Made by a program: the position numbers and the translations under genes
Shown here: positions 15,426-23,513 of the stretch, piece by piece
How positions within the stretch are numbered: position 1 is the first letter of the stretch
Layout of the letters: each line of letters starts with the position of its first letter
Notes under the pieces: model-generated
The model's database searches: none
What the model saw: the letters and a program-made list of their open reading frames with translations, nothing else
What the model was told of the DNA's origin: nothing
DNA from: JAEULH01 sp034382075
GTDB taxonomy: Bacteria; Pseudomonadota; Alphaproteobacteria; Rhodospirillales; Defluviicoccaceae
Length of the DNA stretch: 27,815 nt
Direction of reading: 5' to 3'
NCBI GenBank assembly: GCA_034382075.1
Contig: JAXMOZ010000047.1
Span: forward strand, 1-27,815

Positions 15426-16325
15426 TCAAGCGCAATCGTGCGTGTCTTGCCGCTTCTTGTACGGGCCGCGCTTCGGCGCCGGGCGGTCAGCGTCCATGGC
15501 CTCGACGATCTCTTCCCACGACCAAAGCCGATCCGACAGCCCCGCAGCCATTGCCGGCGTCACGCGCAGCGTCTTGTGGATGCGTATCCAGTTGTACCAA
15601 ACCGCGTAGATCGCCACCATGTGGGCGTGGTTCTCGAACTTCTTTGAGAAGCCGTTCGTCAGCCTCGTGAAGCGGCGCATGTGCATGCGCATCGTGAGGT
15701 TCTGCCGCTCTGCGTAGCTCGTGCTGACGTGCTTGGGGTCGGGATTGCCGGTGCAGCACTTGGTGCGGGTGCCGACGATGACGGGAGGGCTGTAGCGGCG
15801 CTGCCCCTCTGGGGACTGCCCGAAAAGCTTTTCCAGCATAGCGTAATCCACATCATCGCCAAAGGCCTGTTCGACCGCCTCAAGGTATGCCTTGTGGCCG
15901 TCGCTCGTGAGCTGGACCCTGTTCGCCAGCCGGCCGGCCAGGTCGCAGATGAACGCCTTCGCGCACTCGCCATCGCGGCCACCGACGAAGTGCGAAACGA
16001 TCAGCTTCGTATCCGCCTCGATGCCGGTCCACGTCCACGTGTCGCCAGCGCCGTCAGGAGCCGCCTTAGCGCTGCCGAGCGTGCGCTGCTTGGCGTAGGT
16101 GAAGCTCCAGATCTCATCAACCTGGACCCGCCGCGCCTTCACGCCACGAACCTTGTCATCGTGGAAGCCGGCGCAGAAGCGGCCAGCGTCAACCAGCAGC
16201 TTCGCAACCGTGTTGATGCTGGTATCCGTCAGCCGGGAGACGGCCCGCATGGACGAGCCCTCGCAGAGGAGGCTGAGGATCTGGACGCGCTTGGCAGCCG
16301 AGAGCTTGTTCATACCCATGATCAT
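15426..16325 (-). CDS. IS1-family-like DDE transposase
   Basis: 299 residues from the ATG at 16325, chosen because AGAAG lies 5 bases before it; the frame also reaches a TTG at 16349. It has an N-terminal helix-turn-helix (RVQILSLLCEG, MRAVSRLTDTSINTVAKLL). The catalytic core follows with candidate DDE residues Asp70 in VQVDEIWSF, Asp142 in TSDGHKAYLEAV and Glu206 in SYAERQN, then MRRFTRLTNGFSKKFENHAH and WIRIHKTLRVTPAMAAG. This is the single-ORF IS1-like type common in alphaproteobacteria, with no frameshift as in classical IS1. The C-terminus is basic (KRGPYKKRQ). It is the only transposase in the element and most likely moves the whole 3.1-kb unit. Confidence 0.92.
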   Translation of the reverse strand: MIMGMNKLSAAKRVQILSLLCEGSSMRAVSRLTDTSINTVAKLLVDAGRFCAGFHDDKVRGVKARRVQVDEIWSFTYAKQRTLGSAKAAPDGAGDTWTWTGIEADTKLIVSHFVGGRDGECAKAFICDLAGRLANRVQLTSDGHKAYLEAVEQAFGDDVDYAMLEKLFGQSPEGQRRYSPPVIVGTRTKCCTGNPDPKHVSTSYAERQNLTMRMHMRRFTRLTNGFSKKFENHAHMVAIYAVWYNWIRIHKTLRVTPAMAAGLSDRLWSWEEIVEAMDADRPAPKRGPYKKRQDTHDCA

Positions 16326-16372
16326 ATGAACTTCTGTGCTTAGCGTCAAGGATACATTCCACCAGCTATGTG

Positions 16373-16401
16373 TTGCTGAGGCAGCCCCACCTCTGTAGAA
16401 T
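16373..16401 (+). promoter_or_regulatory. Sigma-70-like promoter for the small ORF and protease
   Basis: TTGCTG (16373-16378) and TAGAAT (16396-16401) are separated by 17 bases. The -10 matches 5 of 6 and the -35 matches 3 of 6 consensus positions. It lies 47 bases before the ATG at 16449 and points away from the transposase, so the cargo would have its own promoter. Confidence 0.5.
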
Positions 16402-16448
16402 CTCCCCTGGGCATGAACGTGACGGGGGCTTGCAAGGAGTAACTAAGG

Positions 16449-16655
16449 ATGAGCCGCAGCAATAAGAGCATTGCAGATAAGTACGAAGAGCTTAAAGAAG
16501 CAGGCTATATTGTGCACGTTCACGTTCCAGATGCGTTGGAGATGCCAACGGCGCTAGTGTACGTGCCTACGTATGTTTCCGATGGCGCCGGCCGGTATGA
16601 TTGGGATACAAGTCTGGGAGGCGCGCGTGGGGAGTTGGACAGACATTCTAAATGA
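16449..16655 (+). CDS. Small hypothetical protein coupled to the SDH-type protease
   Basis: 68 residues, no family recognised. It begins MSRSNKSIADKYEELKEAGY and continues with a VHVHVPDALEMPTALVYVP strand-rich stretch. AAGGAG lies 9 bases before the ATG and a promoter-like pair lies at 16373-16401. Its end overlaps the likely GTG start of the protease gene by 29 bases in another frame, so the two are probably translated from one mRNA. Base composition is AT-rich like the protease and unlike the flanking chromosome. It could be a partner or substrate of the protease, or only a leader peptide. Confidence 0.55.
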   Translation: MSRSNKSIADKYEELKEAGYIVHVHVPDALEMPTALVYVPTYVSDGAGRYDWDTSLGGARGELDRHSK

Positions 16656-17580
16656 GCTGCAACAAAGGACCCGTTTCCACGAACAAAAGGCCGCTTCTGT
16701 TTTAGACGACGTTAGGCGTGAAAACCTCAAAAAGCTATTCGAGTACACAAAAAGAAACACAATAGCCTATTATTCAGCGTTTCTAAGCAAGCCCAGGATC
16801 CAAGGGGCCGAAATAGTCGATGACGACAAGAATGCGCTTATGAACTGTATACACAATTTAGACAGGAAGAGAGGTCTTGACCTGATACTTCACACCCCGG
16901 GCGGCGATGTTGCTGCCGCGGAGTCTATTATCAACTACCTACGTGAGATGTTCGGCAACAATATTCGCGCGCTTGTCCCGCAGATCGCAATGTCTTCAGG
17001 AACGATGATAGCCTGCTCCTGCAAGAGCATAGTAATGGGAAAGCAATCTAGCATCGGCCCCATCGACCCACAATTGTCTGGGATCCCTGCTGACGTAGTC
17101 GTTTCGGAGTTCAAGAGAGCCTACGAAGAGATAAGCGAAGACGCTAAAAAGGCCCAGGTCTGGGCGCCGATCCTAAGCCGGTATCCACCATCATTCGTTA
17201 CTCAGTGTGAGTACGCGGTTCAATGGGCAAAAAATCTAGTTGAGGACGCCCTCAAGCGGAACATGTTTGCAGAGGACAAAGATGATAGCAGGGCCAAGGA
17301 GGTCACAGAGTCGCTGTCTAGCTCCGAGCTCAACAAGACACACAGCAAGCATCTGCATTATAATGACTGCCGCAATATAGGCCTGAACGTAGAGATGCTA
17401 GAAGATGACCAGCAGCTGCAGGATTTACTTTTGACGGTTCATCACTCCTATATCCATACTACGAGTAACTCAACGTGCCTAAAGATTGTTGAAAACCACG
17501 ATGGCCGCGCGATGGTCCGGCACGCTCCTCCGGCTTCGGCTCCGCAGAACCCATCAGTCGGATTTGGCGGCCCATCTTAG
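16627..17580 (+). CDS. SDH_sah-type serine protease (ClpP/SppA fold), transposon passenger
   Basis: 317 residues from a GTG at 16627 with GGGAGG 5 bases upstream, and with VGSWTDILNELQ at the N-terminus as expected for the family. The frame also runs back to ATGs at 16597 and 16573, which lack a good ribosome-binding site. The crotonase-like core shows LILHTPGGDVAAAESI (residues 87-102), the nucleophile elbow IAMSSGTMIA (about 120-129, probable Ser123) and SSIGPIDPQL (141-150), matching serine-dehydrogenase-proteinase-like (PF01972) proteins. No transmembrane segment was seen, so it is probably cytosolic. Codon use and composition are clearly more AT-rich than the rest of the window, pointing to a foreign source. 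It overlaps the convergent KGG gene by 27 bases. Confidence 0.85.
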   Translation: MGSWTDILNELQQRTRFHEQKAASVLDDVRRENLKKLFEYTKRNTIAYYSAFLSKPRIQGAEIVDDDKNALMNCIHNLDRKRGLDLILHTPGGDVAAAESIINYLREMFGNNIRALVPQIAMSSGTMIACSCKSIVMGKQSSIGPIDPQLSGIPADVVVSEFKRAYEEISEDAKKAQVWAPILSRYPPSFVTQCEYAVQWAKNLVEDALKRNMFAEDKDDSRAKEVTESLSSSELNKTHSKHLHYNDCRNIGLNVEMLEDDQQLQDLLLTVHHSYIHTTSNSTCLKIVENHDGRAMVRHAPPASAPQNPSVGFGGPS

Positions 17581-17796
17581 CTTCGCCGCCTTCCTTGCGA
17601 TCTCGGCTCGCTGCTCAGGCGTCAGCTTCTCGGCCCGCGCTGCGCCGCCCTTACGCCCCATGGCCTGTGCGGCCTTGTCCTTTCCGTCGTCCTCCGGCGG
17701 CGCTTCTTCGATCTCGCCCGTCGCAAGCTTCATCACGTGCACAGCGTTGCTGGTAACGTCGGCTGGCCGCTTCTCGCCCTTCGGTCCGCGTGGCAT
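17554..17796 (-). CDS. Small basic KGG-motif protein at the right end of the element
   Basis: 80 residues from the ATG at 17796, preceded by GGGAGG 5 bases away; a longer start at 17832 lacks such a site. It begins MPRGPKGEKRPADV, has an acidic middle (EEAPPEDDGKD), and a C-terminal AMGRKGGAARAEKLTPEQRA helix ending in KLRWAAK. This is a small, charged, probably nucleic-acid-binding protein. Similar small ORFs are familiar beside transposases of this type in alphaproteobacteria (recollection, not searched), so it may be an accessory transposition factor. It overlaps the 3' end of the protease gene on the opposite strand by 27 bases. Confidence 0.7.
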   Translation of the reverse strand: MPRGPKGEKRPADVTSNAVHVMKLATGEIEEAPPEDDGKDKAAQAMGRKGGAARAEKLTPEQRAEIARKAAKLRWAAKSD

Positions 17797-17877
17797 GATG
17801 CCCTCCCGGCTTTGATGCTTGTCGTTAAGCATATAGCCGGTGGGGCTGGCCTGCGAGAGTCGCGTCAGGAAAACCAG

Positions 17878-17898
17878 ATTTCAAACTGAGACACTACC
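17878..17898 (-). repeat. Right terminal inverted repeat
   Basis: Perfect 21-base inverted match of 14810-14830; the outermost bases read GGTAGTG on the minus strand. Confidence 0.93.
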
Positions 17899-17906
17899 CC
17901 GCGGGT
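17899..17906 (+). repeat. Target-site duplication, right copy
   Basis: CCGCGGGT, identical to 14802-14809, directly after the right inverted repeat. It overlaps the 5' arm of a hairpin GCGGGTC-N8-GACCCGC (17901-17922) in the target. Confidence 0.9.
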
Positions 17907-17913
17907 CGGTTTC

Positions 17914-17946
17914 TTGACCCGCCCGGTACGGTGCCTTACGGTGCCT
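17914..17946 (+). promoter_or_regulatory. Candidate mutA promoter with tandem 10-bp repeat
   Basis: TTGACC (17914-17919, 5 of 6 consensus) and TACGGT (17937-17942) are 17 bases apart. The perfect tandem repeat TACGGTGCCT (17927-17936 and 17937-17946) overlaps the -10, one helical turn apart, and might be an operator. It lies 15 bases from the right end of the transposable element. Confidence 0.4.
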
Positions 17947-18052
17947 CGGCAAAAAAATCGACGCAGGTCGCGTGGGAAGCGCCGAGAATTCGGCGTCCTT
18001 CGCGCCCCGCGGTCGCAAGCGATCGATCAACTCAAGCCGACGCGGGACACCG

Positions 18053-20155
18053 ATGGCCGAACACGAGCTCAACTTCTCCGAAGGCTTCCCGATGCCGACC
18101 TACGACGAGTGGGTCGCCGAGGTCGAGAAGGCGCTGAAGGGCGCACCCTTCGACCGGAAGATGCTGACGAAGACCTACGAGGGGATCACCCTTCGGCCGA
18201 TCTACACCCGCAACGACTGGCCGCCGAGCGGCGATCCGTCGGGCTTCCCGGGGGCAACGCCGTTCACCCGCGGCGGCCGCGCGGCCGGCAACCGCGTCGA
18301 CAACTGGGACGTCCGCCAAGCCTACGCCGATGCCGACCCGGCGGCCGCCAACGAAATCATCCTCCAGGAGCTCGAGCGGGGCGTGACCTCGCTGCTGCTC
18401 GTCTTCGACCACGCCGCGCGCGGAGGCCAGGACGGCGACGCCGCCATGAACCTCGCGGGCGACGGCGGGATGATGCTCTACAGCGTCGACGACCTCGACC
18501 TCGCCCTGACCGGCGTCTACCTCGACCTCGTCACCGTCGCGCTCAAGGCCGGCGCCCAGTTCCTGCCCGCCGCCGCCCTGCTCGCCGCGCTCTGGCAACG
18601 CCGTGGCATCGCGCCCTCGGCCGCGCGCGGCGCCTTCAACGCCGACCCGCTAGGCACGTTGGCCGAGACCGGGGCGCTGCCGGTTGCGCCGGAAAAAGCG
18701 ATGGCGCAGCTGGCCGACCTGGCCCGCTACACCGCGTCGGCCTACCCGCTTGCCACCGCCGTCGCGGTCGATACCTCGCCCTACCACAACGCCGGCGCCA
18801 CCGAGACCCAGGACCTCGCCGCCTCCATGGCGACCGCCGTCGCCTACCTGAAGGCGATGACCGAGGCCGGGCTCGACGTCGACGCTGCCTGCCGGCAGAT
18901 CCAGTTCGTCTACGCGGTGAGCTGCGACCAGTTCCTGTCCCTGGCCAAGCTCAGGGCGGCGCGGAAGATGTGGGCCAGGATCGCCGAGGCCTGCGGCGCT
19001 TCAGAGCCGGCGCGGGCGATGCGCATCCACGCGGTCACCGCCGAGCGGATGCTGAGCCAGCGCGACCCTTGGGTGAACACGCTGCGCACCACCGTCGCCT
19101 GCTTCGCCGCGGCGACCGGCGGCGCCGACAGCGTCACCATCCTTCCCTACAACGCCGCGCTGGGCCGGCCCACCGAGCTCGCCCGCAGGGTCGCCCGCAA
19201 CACCCACGTGATCCTCGCCGAAGAGTCGAACATCGCCAAGGTGGTCGATCCGGGCGGCGGCTCCTGGTACATCGAAAGCCTGACCGACGCCGTGGCCGAG
19301 GCCGCCTGGAGCGAGTTCCAGGCCATCGAGGCGGCCGGCGGCATGCTGGCGGTGCTGAAGGACGGCAGCTTCGCCGGCAAGATCGCCGAAGCCTACGCCA
19401 AACGCGAGGCAAACCTGGCGAAGCGGAAGGACGCCATCACCGGGGTGAGCGAGTTCCCCAACGTCCAGGAGCCGGGCGCAGAGGTGGCGGAGCTCGACGT
19501 CGCACAGGCGTTCTCCGCGGCCACCGAACGGCTGCATGCGGCGCGCGCCCGCGGCGCGTCGGTAGAGGCTTTGGCCGCGGCCAACGGCGGCGGCGTCAGC
19601 GAAGCCGCCGCCGCCGCCGCGGCCGCCGGCGCCACCCTCGGCGCCATGGCCAAGGTTCTGGGCGGCGGCGAAACCGCGATCACGCCGTTGCCGCGCCGGC
19701 GCTACGCCGAGAGCTTCGAAGCGCTGCGCGATGCCTCGGACGCCTGGCTGGAGAAAACAGGCGCCAGGCCGGCGATCTTCCTCGCCAACCTCGGCCCGCT
19801 CGCCAAGCACACCGCCCGCGCCACCTTCGCCCGCAACTTCTTCGGCGTCGCCGGCATCGACTGCCTGGACAGCGCCGGCTTCGACGACGCGGAGGCTTGC
19901 GTCGCCGCGTTCAAGACCAGCGGCGCGAAGATCGCCTGCCTCTGCTCCGCCGATCCCATCTATGAGGCGAAGGTCGCCTCGGTGGCGCCGGCGCTGAAAC
20001 AGGCGGGCTGCCAGTACCTGTTCCTCGCCGGCAACCCGGGCGACAAGAAGGCGGACTACCAGGCCGCCGGCGTCGACGACTTCATTGCCTTGGGCGGCAA
20101 CGTGCTGGAACAAACTCGAACCGTCCTCGCGCTGCTGGGAGTGATTGACCGATGA
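18053..20155 (+). CDS. mutA: Methylmalonyl-CoA mutase small (beta) subunit
   Basis: 700 residues from the ATG at 18053; the frame is open to 17972, but family members start near MAEHELNFSEGFP. It pairs with MutB to interconvert methylmalonyl-CoA and succinyl-CoA in propionate metabolism. The TIM-barrel region is clear (ITLRPIYTRNDWPPSGDPSG, NVQEPG, VDPGGGSWYIESLTDAVAE). The C-terminal B12-like fold (from about residue 560) lacks the DGHDRG cobalamin-ligand motif, as expected for the non-catalytic subunit. The Ala-rich run at about residues 515-530 is a linker. Its stop overlaps the mutB start (ATGA). Confidence 0.95.
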   Translation: MAEHELNFSEGFPMPTYDEWVAEVEKALKGAPFDRKMLTKTYEGITLRPIYTRNDWPPSGDPSGFPGATPFTRGGRAAGNRVDNWDVRQAYADADPAAANEIILQELERGVTSLLLVFDHAARGGQDGDAAMNLAGDGGMMLYSVDDLDLALTGVYLDLVTVALKAGAQFLPAAALLAALWQRRGIAPSAARGAFNADPLGTLAETGALPVAPEKAMAQLADLARYTASAYPLATAVAVDTSPYHNAGATETQDLAASMATAVAYLKAMTEAGLDVDAACRQIQFVYAVSCDQFLSLAKLRAARKMWARIAEACGASEPARAMRIHAVTAERMLSQRDPWVNTLRTTVACFAAATGGADSVTILPYNAALGRPTELARRVARNTHVILAEESNIAKVVDPGGGSWYIESLTDAVAEAAWSEFQAIEAAGGMLAVLKDGSFAGKIAEAYAKREANLAKRKDAITGVSEFPNVQEPGAEVAELDVAQAFSAATERLHAARARGASVEALAAANGGGVSEAAAAAAAAGATLGAMAKVLGGGETAITPLPRRRYAESFEALRDASDAWLEKTGARPAIFLANLGPLAKHTARATFARNFFGVAGIDCLDSAGFDDAEACVAAFKTSGAKIACLCSADPIYEAKVASVAPALKQAGCQYLFLAGNPGDKKADYQAAGVDDFIALGGNVLEQTRTVLALLGVIDR

Positions 20156-22359
20156 CCTCGATCCCCGATTTCTCCGCGCTCAAGCTGCAGCCCGGGAACA
20201 CCCCGCCACAGGAAGGCGGCTATGCCGCCTGGGCCGAGCGCTTTGCGGCCGAGACCGGCAAGTCGCCCGAGGAGTTTCTCTGGGAGACGCCGGAGAAGCT
20301 GATGGTCAAGCCGCTCTACGCCGCGGCCGACCTGGAGGGGCTCGACCACCTCGACACCATGTCGGGGATCCCGCCGTTTCTGCGCGGACCCTACTCGACG
20401 ATGTACGTCACCCGGCCTTGGACCATCCGCCAGTACGCCGGCTTCTCCACCGCCAAGGCCTCCAACGCCTTCTACCGGCGCAACCTGGCGGCCGGGCAGA
20501 AGGGCCTGTCGGTCGCTTTCGACCTCGCCACCCACCGCGGCTACGACTCGGACAATCCCCGCGTCGCCGGCGACGTGGGCATGGCCGGCGTCGCCATCGA
20601 CTCGATCATGGACATGAAGGTGCTGTTCGACGGCATCCCGCTCGACCAGATGACCGTGTCGATGACCATGAACGGCGCGGTGCTGCCGATCCTCGCTCTC
20701 TATATCGTCGCCGCCGAGGAGCAGGGGGTCAAACACGAGCAGCTCGCCGGGACCATCCAGAACGACATCCTCAAGGAGTTCATGGTCCGCAACACCTACA
20801 TCTACCCGCCGGAGCCCTCGATCCGGATCATCTCCGACATCTTCGCCTTCACCTCGCAGAACATGCCGAAGTTCAACTCGATCTCGATCTCCGGCTACCA
20901 CATGCAGGAAGCGGGTGCGACGGCCGACCTGGAGATGGCCTACACCCTGGCCGACGGCGTCGAGTACGCCCGCTGCGGGCTGAAGGCGGGGCTCACCATC
21001 GACCAGTTCGCGCCGAGGCTGTCGTTCTTCTGGGCGATCGGCATGAACTTCTACATGGAGATCGCCAAGATGCGGGCCGCCCGCCTGCTCTGGGCGAAGC
21101 TGATCAAGCAGTTCGACGCGAAGTCCAACAAGTCGCTGGCGCTCAGGACCCATTCGCAGACCTCCGGCTGGAGCCTGACCGCGCAGGACGTCTACAACAA
21201 CGTCGTGCGCACCTGCATCGAGGCCATGGCGGCAACCCAGGGCCACACCCAGTCGCTGCACACCAACTCCTTCGACGAGGCGCTGGCGCTGCCCACCGAC
21301 TTCTCCGCGCGCATCGCCCGCAACACCCAGCTGTTCCTGCAGCAGGAGAGCGGCACCACCAGCGTCATCGACCCATGGGGCGGCTCCTACTACGTCGAGC
21401 GGCTGACCCGCGAGCTTGCCGAGAAGGCCTGGGGCCACATCCAGGAGGTCGAGCAGTCGGGCGGCATGGCCAAGGCCATCGAGGCCGGCATTCCCAAGCT
21501 CCGCATCGAGGAGGCCGCCGCCCGCACCCAGGCGCGGATCGACAGCGGCCGGCAGACGGTGGTGGGCGTCAACAAGTACCAGCTCACCGAGCACGAGAAC
21601 ATCGAGGTGCTGAAGATCGACAACGCCGAGGTGCGCCGCGGCCAGATTGCCCAGCTCGAGGAGTTGCGTGCCAAGCGCGACCCGAAGGAGGTGGAGGCGA
21701 AGCTTTCTGCGCTCACCCGCTGCGCCGAGACCGGCGAGGGCAACCTGCTGCAACTGGCGGTCGAGGCAGGCCGCGCCCGCTGCTCGGTGGGCGAGATCTC
21801 GGACGCGCTGGAAAAGGTGTACGGCCGGCACAAGGCCGAGATCCGGGCGATTTCCGGGGTCTACAGCAGCGAGGTTGGCGAAAAATCGGACGCCATCGCC
21901 AAGGCGCACGGCTTGGTCGAGGCGTTCGAGGGCAACGACGGCCGCAGGCCGCGCATCCTGGTCGCCAAGATGGGCCAGGACGGCCATGACCGCGGCCAGA
22001 AGGTGATCGCCAGCGCCTTCGCCGACTTGGGCTTCGACGTCGACATCGGCCCTTTGTTCCAGACGCCGGCCGAGGTCGCGAGGCAGGCGGTGGAAAACGA
22101 CGTCCACGTCATCGGCGTCAGCACCCTGGCCGCCGGCCACCTGACCCTGGTGCCGGAGCTGAAGAAGGAGCTGAAGGCGCTGGGCCGCGAGGACATCCTG
22201 ATCGTCGTCGGTGGCGTCATTCCGCCGCAGGACTACAACGCCCTCTATGCCGCCGGCGCCGAGGCGATCTATCCGCCCGGCACGGTCATCAGCGAGGCGG
22301 CGCTTGGCCTGATCGCGAGCCTGAACAAGCGCCTCGGCTACACGAGCGAGGCCGCGTAA
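20152..22359 (+). CDS. mutB: Methylmalonyl-CoA mutase large (catalytic) subunit
   Basis: 735 residues. The catalytic TIM barrel includes GIPPFLRGPYSTMY, SVAFDLATHRGYDSD, HSQTSGWSLT and the TSVIDPWGGSYYVE segment. The B12-binding domain has VAKMGQDGHDRG (604-615) with His612 as the lower cobalt ligand, then GVSTLAAGH and VVGGVIPPQD. It rearranges methylmalonyl-CoA to succinyl-CoA with adenosylcobalamin. It is translationally coupled to mutA by a 4-base overlap and followed 4 bases later by meaB. Length and motifs are typical. Confidence 0.97.
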   Translation: MTSIPDFSALKLQPGNTPPQEGGYAAWAERFAAETGKSPEEFLWETPEKLMVKPLYAAADLEGLDHLDTMSGIPPFLRGPYSTMYVTRPWTIRQYAGFSTAKASNAFYRRNLAAGQKGLSVAFDLATHRGYDSDNPRVAGDVGMAGVAIDSIMDMKVLFDGIPLDQMTVSMTMNGAVLPILALYIVAAEEQGVKHEQLAGTIQNDILKEFMVRNTYIYPPEPSIRIISDIFAFTSQNMPKFNSISISGYHMQEAGATADLEMAYTLADGVEYARCGLKAGLTIDQFAPRLSFFWAIGMNFYMEIAKMRAARLLWAKLIKQFDAKSNKSLALRTHSQTSGWSLTAQDVYNNVVRTCIEAMAATQGHTQSLHTNSFDEALALPTDFSARIARNTQLFLQQESGTTSVIDPWGGSYYVERLTRELAEKAWGHIQEVEQSGGMAKAIEAGIPKLRIEEAAARTQARIDSGRQTVVGVNKYQLTEHENIEVLKIDNAEVRRGQIAQLEELRAKRDPKEVEAKLSALTRCAETGEGNLLQLAVEAGRARCSVGEISDALEKVYGRHKAEIRAISGVYSSEVGEKSDAIAKAHGLVEAFEGNDGRRPRILVAKMGQDGHDRGQKVIASAFADLGFDVDIGPLFQTPAEVARQAVENDVHVIGVSTLAAGHLTLVPELKKELKALGREDILIVVGGVIPPQDYNALYAAGAEAIYPPGTVISEAALGLIASLNKRLGYTSEAA

Positions 22360-22363
22360 CGGC

Positions 22364-23386
22364 ATGGCGGCGGCGGCACAGGCAGCGCCGGCGACCATCC
22401 CGCGCTCGGCACTTACCGACGAGGACTATGCCCGCGGGGTGCTTTCGGGCGACCGGGCCATGCTCGGCCGCGCCATCACCGTCATCGAGAGCAGCAGCCC
22501 CCGCCACCGCCAGCTCGCCCAGGACATCCTCCACCGGCTCCTGCCGCACACCGGCCGGGCGCATCGGATCGGCATCACCGGCGTGCCCGGCGCCGGCAAG
22601 AGCACCTTCATCGAGGCCTTCGGCACCTACCTGATCCGCCAGGGGCTGAAGGTGGCGGTCCTCGCGGTCGATCCGTCCAGCCCGGTCAGCGGCGGCAGCA
22701 TCCTCGGCGACAAGACCCGCATGGCCGAGCTGTCGCAGGAGCCGAACGCCTTCATCCGCCCCTCGCCGTCCGGCGGGACGCTGGGCGGGGTGACCCGAAC
22801 GACCCGCCAGACCATGGTCGTCTGCGACGCCGCCGGCTACGACGTGATCCTGGTGGAGACCGTCGGCGCCGGCCAGTCGGAGGTCGCCGTCTCCGACCTC
22901 ACCGACGTCTTCGTCGTCCTCATGCTGCCCGGCGCCGGCGACGAGCTCCAGGGCATCAAGAAGGGCGTGCTCGAGATCGCCGACATGATCGTCGTCAACA
23001 AGGCCGACGGCGGCAACGAGATCCGCGCCAAGCAGGCGGCGGTCCACTATCGCAACGCCCTTCACATCATCCAGCCGCGCTCGGCGAGCTGGTCGCCGCC
23101 GGTGCTGATGTGCAGTGCGATCAAGAACATCGGCGTCGATGCGGTGTGGGGAAAGCTGGTCGAGCACAAGGAGAAGCTCAGCGCCACCGGCGAGTTCCAG
23201 AACCGGCGCCAGCAGCAGCGGGTCAAGGCCATGTGGACGACGCTGCAGGACCGGGTGATGACCGACATCAAGAGCCACCACCTGGTGGTCGAGCAGCTGC
23301 CGGAGCTGAAGGCGCAGCTGCTGTCCGGCAACCTCACCGTCACCCGCGCCGTCGACCGCATCCTCGAGCTGTTCCACCAGGACTGA
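22364..23386 (+). CDS. meaB: Methylmalonyl-CoA mutase-associated GTPase MeaB
   Basis: 340 residues. A G3E-family P-loop GTPase that protects the mutase and gates adenosylcobalamin loading. Walker A GVPGAGKST is at 73-81, the AVDPSSPVSGGSILGDKTRM signature follows at 101-120, switch region ETVGAGQSE at 165-173 and the NKAD base-recognition motif at 212-215. The C-terminal helix (HLVVEQLPELKAQLL) is the dimerisation arm. It starts 4 bases after mutB, completing the mutA-mutB-meaB operon. It has no clear ribosome-binding site, consistent with coupling. Confidence 0.96.
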   Translation: MAAAAQAAPATIPRSALTDEDYARGVLSGDRAMLGRAITVIESSSPRHRQLAQDILHRLLPHTGRAHRIGITGVPGAGKSTFIEAFGTYLIRQGLKVAVLAVDPSSPVSGGSILGDKTRMAELSQEPNAFIRPSPSGGTLGGVTRTTRQTMVVCDAAGYDVILVETVGAGQSEVAVSDLTDVFVVLMLPGAGDELQGIKKGVLEIADMIVVNKADGGNEIRAKQAAVHYRNALHIIQPRSASWSPPVLMCSAIKNIGVDAVWGKLVEHKEKLSATGEFQNRRQQQRVKAMWTTLQDRVMTDIKSHHLVVEQLPELKAQLLSGNLTVTRAVDRILELFHQD

Positions 23387-23426
23387 GGTGGCTTGCCGTA
23401 AGGTCGATTCGCGGAGCGGCGTGGCG

Positions 23427-23501
23427 CCGTAGGGTCGGGATGGCCGGAGGCGTATCCCGCCGATGATGGCGGGTCCGGCTTCGCCTTGACCCGCCCTACG
23501 G
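23427..23501. repeat. Palindromic intergenic repeat element
   Basis: A 75-bp imperfect palindrome running from CCGTAGGG to CCCTACGG. The centre is a perfect stem CCCGCC-GATGAT-GGCGGG with CCGG and GGCG matches between. This is the general shape of GTAGGGCGGGT-type dispersed palindromes seen in many proteobacterial genomes. It lies just after meaB, with no ORF, and could serve as a transcript end. Confidence 0.65.
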
Positions 23502-23513
23502 CTTCGTCGGCTT

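Larger units (their letters stand above)
14810..17898. mobile_element. Complete IS1-like transposable element with passenger genes
   Basis: Length 3089 bp. The ends are perfect 21-bp inverted repeats beginning GGTAGTGTCTC (14810-14830 and, inverted, 17878-17898). The 8-bp sequence CCGCGGGT flanks both ends directly (14802-14809 and 17899-17906), a fresh target-site duplication of a size compatible with the IS1 family. Inside are an IS1-type DDE transposase, a HicB/HicA-like pair, a small ORF with an SDH-type serine protease, and a small KGG-motif protein. Most IS1-family elements are about 0.7-1.2 kb with no cargo, so this one is about three times larger. All ORFs are intact and the repeats are identical, suggesting a recent and possibly still active insertion. 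Confidence 0.92.

Noticed and set aside
20056..22398. Minus-strand open frame of 780 codons
   Set aside because: Antisense to the unmistakable mutB gene; the translation has no family features and is His/Arg/Gly-rich.
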